A DNA stretch of 64,000 bases from a virus: positions 62,001 through 126,000 of the IMG/VR virus record IMGVR_UViG_3300017917_001342; one strand, 5' to 3'. Shown here in pieces: positions 24,996-35,412 of this stretch (within the stretch, counting starts at the first letter, position 1; each line of letters begins with the position of its first letter). The notes beneath the pieces were generated by a model. That model was not told the origin of the DNA. It saw only the letters and a program-made list of their open reading frames with translations, and did no database searches. Both the position numbers and the translations under genes were made by a program.

Positions 24996-26115
24996 TTAGA
25001 AACTCTTTTAATTTTGGAAATGTTGCAGTGTAATCGGTTTTTCTAATGCTATCTAACGCAGTCAGATAATCTTTCATTTTACGTGCAAGCTGTTCGCTGT
25101 CGTCTGCTGTATCATATTGCATTATAGTGTCAAGTGTTACGCCGTTGAATTTAACACCTGTACAATCAATTGCAGACAGATATTCGTGTAATTGGTCTTT
25201 TGGTAATATATTAAATTTCAAAAAATCTGGCGATACTAATAGATTCAAATGTAAAAACAAATCATGGTCTTTAGAAAATTTTACAGCATCACCGATATTA
25301 AAAACGCTCATTGCATTTACTGTGTAAGTTAATGACAATGATACACTAGACGGTTTGTTACGAATTACATATTGCAAATTATCCATTACAGAATCGAAAT
25401 TTGCAGGGAATCGCTGGTATTCAAATTCTTCTTTAACTAAACTGTCTATACTCCAATTTAAACCTACATACTTAAATTTAGAATACGTATCTAATAATTC
25501 GTCTGTGATTTTAACTGTTCCGTTAGTATTAGTTCTTATCTTTTGATTTTTGCTTGTGCCAATATCAACGCAAAAGTTTAATATATCGTAATGATATTTG
25601 ATTAATAACGGTTCGCCGCCGTAGAATTCTAATAGTTCTACTTCCTGTATATAGGGTTTAATAGTGTTGAATACATCGACATTGTGTATCCATTTATATT
25701 TTGATGTATTGAATTTATAGCCATTCAATTTTTCAAAATCTGAATACCACATACTACTATTACCGGGAGCACACATAACACACTTTAAATTACAAACGTT
25801 GTTAAATTTAATGTCTAAACTGCGAGGTGTTGATTTTACTAATAGTCCTCGATCATCTTGTTCAAACAAACGCTTACTGTAGCCATTGTTGGCTTCTACT
25901 TCCCAGCAGTGATTACAACTTGGTATATTATAGCTGTCAACATCATTTGCATGACGTATACGGTCAGTTGAATTCCATACAGATTCTGGGGTATCTGTTG
26001 CAATATTATATTCGGTGCCGTCATCTTTTACATAGACATGTGTACTGAGACAGCAAGGCGCAAATGTGCCATCATTTCGTATTTCTAAATTAGTATGAGG
26101 CATGATGCAGCGCAT
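24985..26115 (-). CDS. Radical SAM protein 1 (twitch/SPASM-like N-terminus)
   Basis: A 376-residue protein. The 4Fe-4S/SAM motif is CNLKCVMC at about residue 110 (CxxxCxxC). The N-terminus has extra cysteines (CIMPHTN, CCLS, and CNHCWEVE), as in radical SAM proteins with an auxiliary cluster domain. EFYGGEPLLIK is the GGEP SAM-binding motif. Substrate unknown. The start overlaps the upstream gene's stop, so the run is coupled. Confidence 0.88.
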   Translation of the reverse strand: MRCIMPHTNLEIRNDGTFAPCCLSTHVYVKDDGTEYNIATDTPESVWNSTDRIRHANDVDSYNIPSCNHCWEVEANNGYSKRLFEQDDRGLLVKSTPRSLDIKFNNVCNLKCVMCAPGNSSMWYSDFEKLNGYKFNTSKYKWIHNVDVFNTIKPYIQEVELLEFYGGEPLLIKYHYDILNFCVDIGTSKNQKIRTNTNGTVKITDELLDTYSKFKYVGLNWSIDSLVKEEFEYQRFPANFDSVMDNLQYVIRNKPSSVSLSLTYTVNAMSVFNIGDAVKFSKDHDLFLHLNLLVSPDFLKFNILPKDQLHEYLSAIDCTGVKFNGVTLDTIMQYDTADDSEQLARKMKDYLTALDSIRKTDYTATFPKLKEFLNDY

Positions 26116-27587
26116 TATTGTTCAGCTTCTCTTTTTGTATTGTAATAATGCAACAGCTCGCGTTCCATGTAACTCATATAGGCTTCTTCGTTGAATGTTT
26201 TCCAATTCAATCGTTTACATTCTTCACTCATACGCTGTCGTCGACGAAAAATTTCTGGGAAGTCTAACGTGCTGATGTGTTTACTTTTCCAAAACGTGCC
26301 AACATCGTTTACTACTAACTCGTCTTTTTGATCTGCAAAATCTGTTCCCGGTAAAAATGCAATATAGTGTTGCAAATTCAATGATGCAATCGTACCGTCA
26401 TCACTTGCCCATTTGTAATCATGTAGAAACTTGATGTTTTCTTCGAAATCTTCTTCGGTTTCTAATGGGTGGCCAAACAGCACGTTGAACATTACAAAAA
26501 TACGACTTTTACTTAGATTATGAATAGTATCACGCAGAGCTTCATTATCAAACCCTTTTCTCATAATTTTACGCATACGTTCACTTGCATGTTCGAGTCC
26601 AATGCCCACGTTTTCTAAACCGGCTTCTGCTGCTCGCATATAATCATCTAGTGACATCTGACTGTTTGATCGTGCTATGAACTGGCCGCCCCATCTAAAT
26701 TTCACACCGTTGCGACTTTGATAATCTAACAGCACATCGACTAGTTCTCTAAATGCTTTCATGCTGCCATTGATTAAACTGTCACTTAGATAAAATGTGT
26801 CAACACCTTTCTGCTCATAGTGATATATCATTTCCATTGCAATGTGTTCACCGCCACGAGTTTTAAATTTGGGCCATAGTCTGTACACATCGCAGAAATC
26901 GCAGCGTCTAACGCAACCGCGACTACCAGTTAATATATAAGTCGGCTTGCCAGAATCATATTTTTCAAACGGATATAACTTGTGATCACATTCTTCGTAA
27001 TTTGCAAATGCTAGACCTTCTAGGTTTTGTATTTGTCTATTTGCTCGATTGATGCCTACAGCAGTTGGGTTGTTTTTGCAGATTAATTCAACTACTGCTA
27101 CTTCACCTTCACCTGTTATGTAGTAGTCAATTAATCCGTCGTCTAGCAGTTTTTTAGCAAACTCGAATGATGTATCTCCCAATGCATCGCCTAGTCCTGC
27201 GCCACCTATTAGTATCTTTTTATCGGGCCAATTTGCTCTAATGAATTTGATAATATCTACACCAACTCTTCTACTGTTGAGACTGAAAATGCTTATACCG
27301 ATCCATGTTGGATTGTGTTTTGTAATATAGTCGTTGAAAATTTCTTTAAGACGATGAATTACTTTGTCATACAATTCCTGCATGGGATCATAGGTATGCC
27401 AGTGCAACATATATACGATGTCGTCCCAGTGTTCCTTAAACGAGTTGTATATCAGTATATTGGTATCAACTGCTGCACAGGTTACAGTGCCACTGGCTTC
27501 TATTTGACCTTTTAAATGGTAAATGGCCGGTGCCGGCCATTTGATTTCCATAAGAGGTATTGCAAATAATATTACGTCTTTTTTCAT
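26115..27587 (-). CDS. B12-binding-type radical SAM protein
   Basis: A 490-residue protein with two domains. The N-terminal 170 residues form a Rossmann-like cobalamin-binding domain (WIGISIFSLNSRR, KILIGGAG, YYITGEGEVAVVEL). A radical SAM domain follows with SRGCVRRCDFCDVY at about 225. Class B methyltransferases and ring-forming enzymes share this build. It differs from its nine neighbours. A role in methylation of a sugar, peptide or lipid is possible. Confidence 0.88.
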   Translation of the reverse strand: MKKDVILFAIPLMEIKWPAPAIYHLKGQIEASGTVTCAAVDTNILIYNSFKEHWDDIVYMLHWHTYDPMQELYDKVIHRLKEIFNDYITKHNPTWIGISIFSLNSRRVGVDIIKFIRANWPDKKILIGGAGLGDALGDTSFEFAKKLLDDGLIDYYITGEGEVAVVELICKNNPTAVGINRANRQIQNLEGLAFANYEECDHKLYPFEKYDSGKPTYILTGSRGCVRRCDFCDVYRLWPKFKTRGGEHIAMEMIYHYEQKGVDTFYLSDSLINGSMKAFRELVDVLLDYQSRNGVKFRWGGQFIARSNSQMSLDDYMRAAEAGLENVGIGLEHASERMRKIMRKGFDNEALRDTIHNLSKSRIFVMFNVLFGHPLETEEDFEENIKFLHDYKWASDDGTIASLNLQHYIAFLPGTDFADQKDELVVNDVGTFWKSKHISTLDFPEIFRRRQRMSEECKRLNWKTFNEEAYMSYMERELLHYYNTKREAEQ

Positions 27588-27590
27588 ATG

Positions 27591-28841
27591 TCATATTACT
27601 TTTTTATAGTGATCAATCAGTTCAGGGAATGTATCAGCAAAACTTTCGGATCTAATCCTATCTAGTGAATCTGTCATAAAAATAAATTTGTCATGTATTT
27701 CTTTTAGTTCTTCTGCACTTCTATCTTTACCAGTGTACATATAAGAAATTATTCCGTCGTAATAGAATTTTAGTTTTTCACGAGTTTCGACACAGTCAAA
27801 TGTATTTAAATGATTAGAAAACTTTTCTTTTACCCTAGCTTTGTAATCGTCATTTAGTGTATTGATATGATACCATTTTGGATCGGTTAATACATTACCA
27901 AGATGCATATTATGTATTTTCATCCCGCAGGAGAATAGATAGTCTAAAAAGTCTGGCAAATGTAAGATATTAAACACCTGTATAGTCGGACTAACATTAA
28001 ATTGTACGTTTGGACTTTTTATCAACAGATGAATGTTTTTATCAATTACATTCCACTTGGTACCTTTTCTAATGTATTCTGCACGACTGCCCATGCCATC
28101 TAGACTTGCCATTACCTGCACTAAATGAAAATTCTTCCATAGATCTACATTGTTCCAATGCTTGTATTTGATTTTCAATAGATTGGTGTTATAACGCAGC
28201 TTGACGTCGAATCGTTTCTTCTCTATTAACTTTTCAAGTATGTAATAGTGTTCGTCCATTATCAGCGGTTCGCCACCGGCAAAATAGATTTCTTCTACAT
28301 TGTCTATCTGATCGTCTAGAATTTTATACATGTCTTCGATACTGTGGTCTTTGGTATTGACTACAGGGACTTTTTCACTTGTTGCACCGTATAGTTCTTT
28401 TTCGTCGTTGAACCACAAACTGCTGAGATGACCACCGCACATTCTGCATTTCATGTTACAGAGGTTGCTAAATCTAAAATCCCAGTATCGCAGTTTCATT
28501 TCATCCAATGAACCATCTGGATTGGTCTTTTTAACAGACTCTTCTATATGATGTTCAAATGTCCAGTTGGCATTGTGCCTAAAACTAACAATGTCATTGT
28601 CTTCTTGTTCGAAACATTTAGTGCAGAGTTTTGGCTTTTCACCATTTAGAAACTGCAATCGTAGATTTTTCATGTGTTCGCTATTCCATAGTTCGAATAG
28701 CGTATTGTCTTTGAGATTGCCGATTGATGATTTGTAATTTGTAATACAGCATTGATAAACATTGCCATTTGGCCAAGTGTTTAAATGTATCCACGGTATA
28801 ATACAAAATGTCGGTGTTGGTATTTTATCAGTTTTGTTCAT
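27591..28841 (-). CDS. Radical SAM protein 3 (CCxx/CxxCxxxE type)
   Basis: A 416-residue protein. The N-terminal auxiliary cysteine region is FCIIPWIHLNTWPNG, CC, and LCTKCFEQE. The core is CNMKCRMC at about 133, followed by YFAGGEPLIM. It is close in layout to proteins at 34177 and 37628, its likely paralogues. It overlaps the upstream gene by 14 nt. Confidence 0.88.
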   Translation of the reverse strand: MNKTDKIPTPTFCIIPWIHLNTWPNGNVYQCCITNYKSSIGNLKDNTLFELWNSEHMKNLRLQFLNGEKPKLCTKCFEQEDNDIVSFRHNANWTFEHHIEESVKKTNPDGSLDEMKLRYWDFRFSNLCNMKCRMCGGHLSSLWFNDEKELYGATSEKVPVVNTKDHSIEDMYKILDDQIDNVEEIYFAGGEPLIMDEHYYILEKLIEKKRFDVKLRYNTNLLKIKYKHWNNVDLWKNFHLVQVMASLDGMGSRAEYIRKGTKWNVIDKNIHLLIKSPNVQFNVSPTIQVFNILHLPDFLDYLFSCGMKIHNMHLGNVLTDPKWYHINTLNDDYKARVKEKFSNHLNTFDCVETREKLKFYYDGIISYMYTGKDRSAEELKEIHDKFIFMTDSLDRIRSESFADTFPELIDHYKKVI

Positions 28842-30183
28842 TTATTGTATTCCACCATTGACTGAATTCTTCGTTATTAACAGCATTTACTATATTTAAA
28901 TTTCTACGAGATGCATAGCTTTTAAAGAAATTAACAAAGTCGTTAACTTTGTCTTGATATTGATCAACATCTTCGTAACTTTTGTCTACACTACGCAAAT
29001 AAGAAACTACTCTCATAAATTGATCTAATTCGCTGGGACTTAAAAATCCTTTTCTCGTAGCTAACCAATCATCGAACTTAGTTACCAATGCTTGTTTAAT
29101 GCTCGGTGGTAATATATTAACACTTTGAAAACTTGGGAATCTTAAAATGTTAAGAGACATACTGTACAATCCGGGTGGACTATTAGCTTCTCGTCTTAGA
29201 TCTATTATGTCATCCATGAATTCAGTAATACCAAATACAGACAACGCACTGATGGTCATCATTATGGTTATGCGACGATATTTGGCATTTGCTGTAAACA
29301 GTTTAAGATTGCGTTTCCATTGTTCATAGTCTAAACCATGACGTACAAACTCTGCCAATTCTCCGGTTGCTTCACAGCTTGTATACAGATCAAAATTTTC
29401 AAACTTGTTTGTGCAGTCTATTAGATTTTGCAATCTTTGATTGTCCATGATTAGGTTAGAGTTAACTGCAAATCTAAACTTTTCACCTTGACACTTTTCA
29501 ACTAATTTCCAAAAGTCTGGGCTTCTTGTAGGTTCGCCTCCGGTGACACGAAGTTCTTGAAGATTGTACTTCAAACTGTCATCAAACCACTTAAAAAAGC
29601 TTTTCACAAAAAAGTTGTTGTCGGACTTTGGGTCAAACGCATATGCATGACTTCCGTCATTTTGATAGGTTTGACCGCCGCCTGTGTTCATGTTTTCATA
29701 AATGCCATTTGTTTTAATGTCATTTGACCATGTGCTAGAAAATTCCGGATTGCAATATGTACAACTGAGATTACATAGGTTATCAAAACTGATTTCTAAA
29801 GTCTTGGGATCTACGTTTTCTTGCCAGTTGAGTGTTTTTAGATAATTGATTTCTTCTTCTGTGTAAATTGCACTTTTGTATGTGCGATCACTGTTTACAT
29901 TACTGTCAGCATCTTCAACACGCCAGCAGTAGCTACATTCTTCAGGACGCTTGCCTTCTAGCATTAGTCTGCGCTGTTCTTTTTTGAACTCTGTATTGTG
30001 TAATGCAGTTGGATTTTTGAATAGTTCTCCAGGCGGTACATAATGTGCAGCAGGGTGGTGGCAACTAGCCGTGCGACCATTGCTTAGCCATATAGTTGCG
30101 TTGTACCATTTTGCTGCACAGAAACTTGGACTTATTGAGTTTATGTGTGTTTTTACATTATCTAAATGTTTATTATTGCTCAT
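28828..30183 (-). CDS. Radical SAM protein 4 (CHHP subfamily)
   Basis: A 451-residue protein. The N-terminal block SPSFCAAKWYNATIWLSNG is followed by CHHP and CSYCWRVED. The core is CNLSCTYCNPEFSSTW at about 137, with RVTGGEPTRS. With the proteins at 30173 and 38833 it forms a subfamily marked by CHHP or CYHP and YCWxxE, and a C-terminal FFKSYxxRRNLN end. The insertion around residues 160-185 is glycine/asparagine-rich. Confidence 0.88.
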   Translation of the reverse strand: MSNNKHLDNVKTHINSISPSFCAAKWYNATIWLSNGRTASCHHPAAHYVPPGELFKNPTALHNTEFKKEQRRLMLEGKRPEECSYCWRVEDADSNVNSDRTYKSAIYTEEEINYLKTLNWQENVDPKTLEISFDNLCNLSCTYCNPEFSSTWSNDIKTNGIYENMNTGGGQTYQNDGSHAYAFDPKSDNNFFVKSFFKWFDDSLKYNLQELRVTGGEPTRSPDFWKLVEKCQGEKFRFAVNSNLIMDNQRLQNLIDCTNKFENFDLYTSCEATGELAEFVRHGLDYEQWKRNLKLFTANAKYRRITIMMTISALSVFGITEFMDDIIDLRREANSPPGLYSMSLNILRFPSFQSVNILPPSIKQALVTKFDDWLATRKGFLSPSELDQFMRVVSYLRSVDKSYEDVDQYQDKVNDFVNFFKSYASRRNLNIVNAVNNEEFSQWWNTINEQN

Positions 30184-31594
30184 TTATTTTGGCCTGTTCG
30201 CAGATATCGTAGAATCGTTTTAGATTTGGAAATGTGGAATGAAAATCTGTGTTTCGACGCTTGTCGTATTCGTCGACAAACTTCTTAAAATTGTAACGGT
30301 TTTCGTTGACATCGCCTACAGTGTCTTCGTTCATAAATTTTATAAAGCGTTCAATCTGATTGATTTCATCTTCCCATAGTATGTCAGTTGTGTCTATCAC
30401 ACCAACACGATGATTAACCATTATGTCTGTTAGACTGTTTTTTACTTCTAGTTTAGTTTCTTCATCTAAGTTGGTTACTGCTAATTTTTGAGGCCATCGC
30501 AGATAGTTTGTCATACATGGTAGTACATTGCCTTGTGTCATAGAATTAGTAATGTACTTTTTTCTTAATTTAAGTACATCATGTAAAAACAAGTTAAATG
30601 TGCCAACACTGAAAATATTAACAGTGGTCATAAAACCAAAGACCAAATTGAATTTGTTGAACAACGCTGTTAAAATTTTATCGCAGTTTTTATACCATCT
30701 GTCATAGTTCAATCCGTATCTGGTATATTCTGCTTGCGCACCAGTTGCTTCACCGCTTGTGAAGATCTGCACTTCTTTGATGTTGGGACCTATTTTACTA
30801 AGAACACGTATAAGACGATCAATCATATCATCTTGCACATCTAGGTTTGTATTGATTGCCAGCGTGAGATTTTCTCTAGGATTTTTAGCTATAGCATCAA
30901 GTACTTTCCAACAGTCTTTACTCATCAGTGGCTCACCACCTGTTAATCGTATAGTGTGTAAATTGTTATACAATTCAGGCCACCATTGCCAAAATGCATC
31001 TACATAGGGATTTTTCTCTCTATGTGGAATAGGCATCTTACCAGTTTCTTTTAAAGTGTCAAAATTGTTGTACAACGTAGTTGTTGGATAAGGACCATGC
31101 TTTTTGATTTCGTCATACCATTTGCTGCTTAGGTCCGGACTGCAATACGCACATTTCAAATTGCATACGTTACTGAATGAAATTTCCATGTATGTGGGAT
31201 TGATATCTTTTGTGCCTGTTTCTAACACATCAAACAGGTGAGGTTTACTCCATGTTACTTTGCTTTTGTAGACTCTGTCACTGAAATAGTCATCACCCAT
31301 GTCTTCTACACGCCAGCAGTAATCACACTCTGCTGGACGTTTACCATCTAACATCATTTGCATTTGCTGTTTTTTATGACTTGTGTTATGCAATGCTTTG
31401 AAATTGTTAGCAATTTCGTCAACTGGTATTTTATGAGTAGGTGGGTGATGACAACTATGGTTCATACCATTCTGTAGATAAATGGTATGCTGTAACCATT
31501 TAGCCAAACAAAAACTTGGACTTATACTGTTTAACTGGTCACGTTCTCTACGCAATTCGTCAATCTGTGATTGTTTTGTCATGTGATATACCAT
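30173..31594 (-). CDS. Radical SAM protein 5 (CHHP subfamily)
   Basis: A 473-residue protein. SPSFCLAKWLQHTIYLQNG, CHHP and CDYCWRVED are in the N-terminal auxiliary region. The core is CNLKCAYCSPDLSSKWYDEI, and the SAM motif is RLTGGEPLMS. The start at 31594 overlaps the dehydrogenase stop (TAATG). It is a close paralogue of the next gene downstream and of the protein at 38833. Confidence 0.88.
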   Translation of the reverse strand: MVYHMTKQSQIDELRRERDQLNSISPSFCLAKWLQHTIYLQNGMNHSCHHPPTHKIPVDEIANNFKALHNTSHKKQQMQMMLDGKRPAECDYCWRVEDMGDDYFSDRVYKSKVTWSKPHLFDVLETGTKDINPTYMEISFSNVCNLKCAYCSPDLSSKWYDEIKKHGPYPTTTLYNNFDTLKETGKMPIPHREKNPYVDAFWQWWPELYNNLHTIRLTGGEPLMSKDCWKVLDAIAKNPRENLTLAINTNLDVQDDMIDRLIRVLSKIGPNIKEVQIFTSGEATGAQAEYTRYGLNYDRWYKNCDKILTALFNKFNLVFGFMTTVNIFSVGTFNLFLHDVLKLRKKYITNSMTQGNVLPCMTNYLRWPQKLAVTNLDEETKLEVKNSLTDIMVNHRVGVIDTTDILWEDEINQIERFIKFMNEDTVGDVNENRYNFKKFVDEYDKRRNTDFHSTFPNLKRFYDICEQAKINEQ

Positions 31595-32766
31595 TAAAAT
31601 GCTGTGTTAGTGCGACGAGTATTACCGTAATGAATTACTTTAACGGCACCTGATTTTGATATTGCAGTTCGCCATGGATCTATTACAACACTGCCATTTG
31701 CCATTGCAGTTAGATCATAGTCAACGTTGTGACCTAGCAGATACACTGCTGGTACAGCTAATGCCGTGTCATAGCTAGGTGTTGAGCCCAGTTGGTCACA
31801 GTAATATCCAACCAACATACCATAGCTACCATCTGTATATGGTACGCCTGGTTTGAAGCTTTTACCTAGTATTACAATAGGTAACTGATGCTTATGCAAC
31901 TCGACTGCTAGGTTTTTAGCTTGAACTTCTCTAGCAGTCATTATTGCATCAAACAAATCATAACCAAGATCTAAACGTTCTGCTAACCATCGCAATGCAA
32001 TATTGTCTCGTGGATGGCATGGTCCGCCGTCGCCCATGCCAGGTTTCATATATGCCGGTCCCATGATGCGATAGGTGCTGTCCGACAGCGCAGTTGCTAC
32101 TATATCAACATTCATATTGCCAATACGTTCGGCTACATCTTGAATCATATTAACAAGACTTAATTTTGCAGATATAAAAGTGTTGTAGAATATTTTGATA
32201 CTTTCGACTTCTTCCCAAGTACCTGTGATAATTCTTGGATTATTTTGCATCAATGGAGCATAGAGATTTTTCAATGCTGTAACAGCATTGGTATTTGCTC
32301 CCGTGCTGTTACCTATCATTATCATTTCTGGGTTCACCATATCAGATGCAACCGATCCCATTGCTATGAGATATGGATTGTAAATCAATTCGCCCTGAGT
32401 AATCAGGTTTGCTAGTTCTCGTCTAGTTGTACCAGGTAACACTGTGCTTATTAATACTATGATATGAGATGCAGTTGCAACACTGTTAATTTGCTGCAAC
32501 ACAGCTTTTACATAGGAATAATCAAAGTCTTTGTTATCCAAGTGACTGCTAGGTGTGCTGCCATCATATTTTGGATCATGCGGTGTTTGCACAGCTATAA
32601 AAACAATGTCACTGTTTTTCACAGTGTCCTGTACACTATCTACTATGTTAACGGTGTTGCTTTTTACAGCAGGATTTACATCGTAGCCGTATACCGTGTA
32701 GTGTGTAGCCATTGCTTCTGCAACAGGTAACCCAAGTTTACCCAGGCCGATCATTCCTATTTTCAT
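31594..32766 (-). CDS. UDP-glucose/GDP-mannose dehydrogenase family protein
   Basis: A 390-residue protein. The NAD-binding N-terminus is MKIGMIGLGKLGLPVAEAMA. Then come VFIAVQTPHD, STVLPGTTRREL and GGPCHPRDN, where the catalytic cysteine of the family sits (GxCxxKD usually). ILGKSFKPGVPYTDGS follows. The family oxidises NDP-hexoses to uronic acids. The change of K-D to R-D after the cysteine is unusual, so the substrate may differ. It sits in the radical SAM run and is probably part of the same pathway. Confidence 0.82.
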   Translation of the reverse strand: MKIGMIGLGKLGLPVAEAMATHYTVYGYDVNPAVKSNTVNIVDSVQDTVKNSDIVFIAVQTPHDPKYDGSTPSSHLDNKDFDYSYVKAVLQQINSVATASHIIVLISTVLPGTTRRELANLITQGELIYNPYLIAMGSVASDMVNPEMIMIGNSTGANTNAVTALKNLYAPLMQNNPRIITGTWEEVESIKIFYNTFISAKLSLVNMIQDVAERIGNMNVDIVATALSDSTYRIMGPAYMKPGMGDGGPCHPRDNIALRWLAERLDLGYDLFDAIMTAREVQAKNLAVELHKHQLPIVILGKSFKPGVPYTDGSYGMLVGYYCDQLGSTPSYDTALAVPAVYLLGHNVDYDLTAMANGSVVIDPWRTAISKSGAVKVIHYGNTRRTNTAF

Positions 32767-32804
32767 CAGTAAAACTCCGTTTCAACATTGTACTAGTTGT
32801 TGTA

Positions 32805-32915
32805 TTATTTGTATATAAACGGATCGCGTTTTCTAAGTTCTGCTAACCTTTTTTTGAGTTTCTTCTTATCCAAGTACCATTTAACTAGTCGTAGCTTTTT
32901 GAACCAATTTAACAT
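32805..32915 (-). CDS. Small very basic peptide, 36 aa
   Basis: MLNWFKKLRLVKWYLD begins a lysine/arginine-rich amphipathic peptide ending RDPFIYK. GGAG lies 8 nt upstream of the ATG and the start overlaps the upstream stop by 7 nt. That indicates coupled translation. It lies between the dehydrogenase and the SEK-motif gene. It could bind membrane or nucleic acid; function unknown. Confidence 0.5.
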   Translation of the reverse strand: MLNWFKKLRLVKWYLDKKKLKKRLAELRKRDPFIYK

Positions 32916-34180
32916 GTTGTGTCTCCGTTGTAAATTTTCATAAACTGTGAATATGCAGGTGTTTTAAACCAGTTTCTACTTAAAAACCATTGTTGGTTGT
33001 GCATACATATTTCTTTTACCTGTTCTAACCAACTCCATTTATCTCGTACAAACGATAAATTTTGCAAGTTACTTAATATAATAGCAACCCTATCTGCAAA
33101 TGGCGCAGTGTCATAACTTTCGTCGAATACAGAGTCAAATGTTTCAAACCCCCAGGACTTTAATTTTGCAAGTGTACCTTGATGACCTAATACCATGAAT
33201 GGTTGTTGCGCCCACAGGGGTTTCCATAGTTTTTCGCTAATGAACAAGTTGTAAGGCTCATCAAATGCATGAGTTTCTGTAATAACACTTGCCCAGCTTT
33301 TTAAATAAATGCTGCGATTAATTTGCATTGCTTTGTTATTGTTAAAATCAGAATCATCTATTACAAGCGGCAATACAGTTTTAGCTTTATCAACTACTTC
33401 TTGTGGTACACCATGTGCAGTCCAATTGTCGTAAACCAATGTGTTATGGCTTATCATCCCTTTTAAATGAAGGTCGTGTTCTATTAAACGCATTACCATA
33501 ACTTCTCTGTGATGGCGGCTTACTCTGTTTAGACAATTAAACAGTTTGACATTGTAGTTGTTTGATTTTGAAACTTTATGATCGTTCCATTCTACTGCGT
33601 TGCTTCTACGTAAATTCAATTGTTGCATATACATTAAATGTGGAAACCCTATTATGCTTATGCGATCATTGATTTTATGAATATCACACCATTGTTTATA
33701 ACCATCAGCATCTAATTCGTTACCAGTTAGAAACAAAAAACTTTTTGGCGGAATATGGTGTTCTGCACACAGCTTATGAAAATATTCATACAGTTTTGTA
33801 TCGTAGAATCCTTCGTTAAGGTTGTCAACTACTAATAGTGCTTTACCAGTCTTGGCATCATCTAACACGGCCGATGGTATGAAATTGACAAATGGTTCGT
33901 AACCATAGCTGTTACCGGGCCAACCAGTCCAGTAGTCTGCATCATTCCATGTGCCTATATTATACGCATATCTATCTGGTCTATTTTCCACACCGCTGTG
34001 GCACCAATTGTGATTATCTCGATTCCACCAATTTAATCGCCAATAGTGAAACATATTAGCAACGGGAAATCTACCAGACGACAACTCCCATCTTGGCCCG
34101 TGAGTTGTGTGCGGACATGCAGTCATTGTTCTGAATCTTTTTGGGTCATCAAAAACCCAATGTACATTGTCGGTGTTCAT
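32909..34180 (-). CDS. Glycosyltransferase-like protein (SEK motif family)
   Basis: A 423-residue paralogue of the proteins at 16198 and 22863. It carries LFISEKLWKPLWAQQPFMVL and LKSWGFETFDSVFDESYD in the C-terminal third, and LFNCLNRVSRHHREVMVMRL in the middle. It overlaps its upstream radical SAM gene by 4 nt. It is likely to transfer a sugar onto the same product as the enzymes around it. Confidence 0.6.
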   Translation of the reverse strand: MNTDNVHWVFDDPKRFRTMTACPHTTHGPRWELSSGRFPVANMFHYWRLNWWNRDNHNWCHSGVENRPDRYAYNIGTWNDADYWTGWPGNSYGYEPFVNFIPSAVLDDAKTGKALLVVDNLNEGFYDTKLYEYFHKLCAEHHIPPKSFLFLTGNELDADGYKQWCDIHKINDRISIIGFPHLMYMQQLNLRRSNAVEWNDHKVSKSNNYNVKLFNCLNRVSRHHREVMVMRLIEHDLHLKGMISHNTLVYDNWTAHGVPQEVVDKAKTVLPLVIDDSDFNNNKAMQINRSIYLKSWASVITETHAFDEPYNLFISEKLWKPLWAQQPFMVLGHQGTLAKLKSWGFETFDSVFDESYDTAPFADRVAIILSNLQNLSFVRDKWSWLEQVKEICMHNQQWFLSRNWFKTPAYSQFMKIYNGDTTC

Positions 34181-35412
34181 GGTTTCAGCTTTGCCAAACG
34201 TGGTAGGTAATCTTGTATGTTGCGGTTCTTTAGTTTATCAACCTGTTCAACATCATACCAAAATTGGGCCCAAGAATCAGTTGGCCAGTTGTCAAATTCA
34301 TACTCTGCTCCCTGTGTAGCAGGACTGTCCATATAATTTAATGCACCTACCCAACTGTTGTAGTTTTGGTATTGTTCTAAACCTGCTATTGCAGCTTCAA
34401 CGTCTCTGCGTATTTCGTTTTTAGCATGCTGCGGCAACAATCTTACATCTTGATATGTAGGATGATAGACTAGATTTACAAATGGTAACGATGAAAAATA
34501 CGGCTGTTGAATTGTCCAGTTGATCAGTTCAGCAACATTGTAACAGTTGTACAACCCAAATGTTGTATGCAGTTCTAATTTTATGTTAGGTGCATCTAAT
34601 GCAGCAATGCGTATAAGGTTGCTGTAAATTGTGTTCCAGTCGCTGTTTTGGCGTATGTAGTCATTTGCTTCACCAATGGCTTCTATGCTGACATTTATGT
34701 TAACATGTGCAAATGATTGCCACATGTTCAGCAGTTCCTGTGGAAGAGTAGTGAGATTGGTGTTGTAGCTTATCTGCTGTTTGTTTGATAATTTTTGATC
34801 TATACACTCTCGCAGAATATCCATATGTTGTTTAACAATAAGTGGCTCGCCGCCAAGGAAGTTCATGTGTGTTACATGCTTCAAACTGTTTTTGATTACA
34901 GAGATTGCATGTGGATCTTCGAACCACAGTTGTCTTACACTGCGAGGATCTGCATTGATAGTTTTCCATCTGTCTAGTTTGCTAAGATCGTGCATCCATA
35001 GATGACTGTTCATCCAGTTGCACATTCTACAGACTAGATTGCACTTGTTACCAAATGTAATATCCAAGTATTCTATTGTTGCATCAGACAACAATGTACC
35101 ATCGGTATCTATGCTACCTGGTACACTGTTTTTGTATACGTCATTCCATATCTGTCGAAAACTTGTACCACCGCTGTCTTCTATCTTCCAACACTTGCTG
35201 CATGTTGGATGTCTTTGGCCTTTTGCTATAGCAAGTCTAACTTCTTTATGTAATTTGCTGTTTAAAACGTCAAGCGGTTCGTTGCTTTCTGTGATAAAAG
35301 GTTGACTGTAATCTTCCCAATGTCCGTGATTATTACAACACAGCCTCGGTCGTCCAGGGCCATCTAAACTAAGACTGTTGTAAGGCAATATGCAAAACGC
35401 ATCATTGGTCAT
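34177..35412 (-). CDS. Radical SAM protein 6
   Basis: A 411-residue protein. The start MTNDAFCILPYN at 35412 was chosen for the ATGA overlap with the upstream stop and AAGG 9 nt upstream; an in-frame ATG 45 nt upstream exists. The auxiliary cysteines are FCILPYN, RLCCNN and CSKCWKIED. The core is CNLVCRMCNWMNSHLW at about 130, and NFLGGEPLIV is the SAM motif. Confidence 0.87.
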   Translation of the reverse strand: MTNDAFCILPYNSLSLDGPGRPRLCCNNHGHWEDYSQPFITESNEPLDVLNSKLHKEVRLAIAKGQRHPTCSKCWKIEDSGGTSFRQIWNDVYKNSVPGSIDTDGTLLSDATIEYLDITFGNKCNLVCRMCNWMNSHLWMHDLSKLDRWKTINADPRSVRQLWFEDPHAISVIKNSLKHVTHMNFLGGEPLIVKQHMDILRECIDQKLSNKQQISYNTNLTTLPQELLNMWQSFAHVNINVSIEAIGEANDYIRQNSDWNTIYSNLIRIAALDAPNIKLELHTTFGLYNCYNVAELINWTIQQPYFSSLPFVNLVYHPTYQDVRLLPQHAKNEIRRDVEAAIAGLEQYQNYNSWVGALNYMDSPATQGAEYEFDNWPTDSWAQFWYDVEQVDKLKNRNIQDYLPRLAKLKP

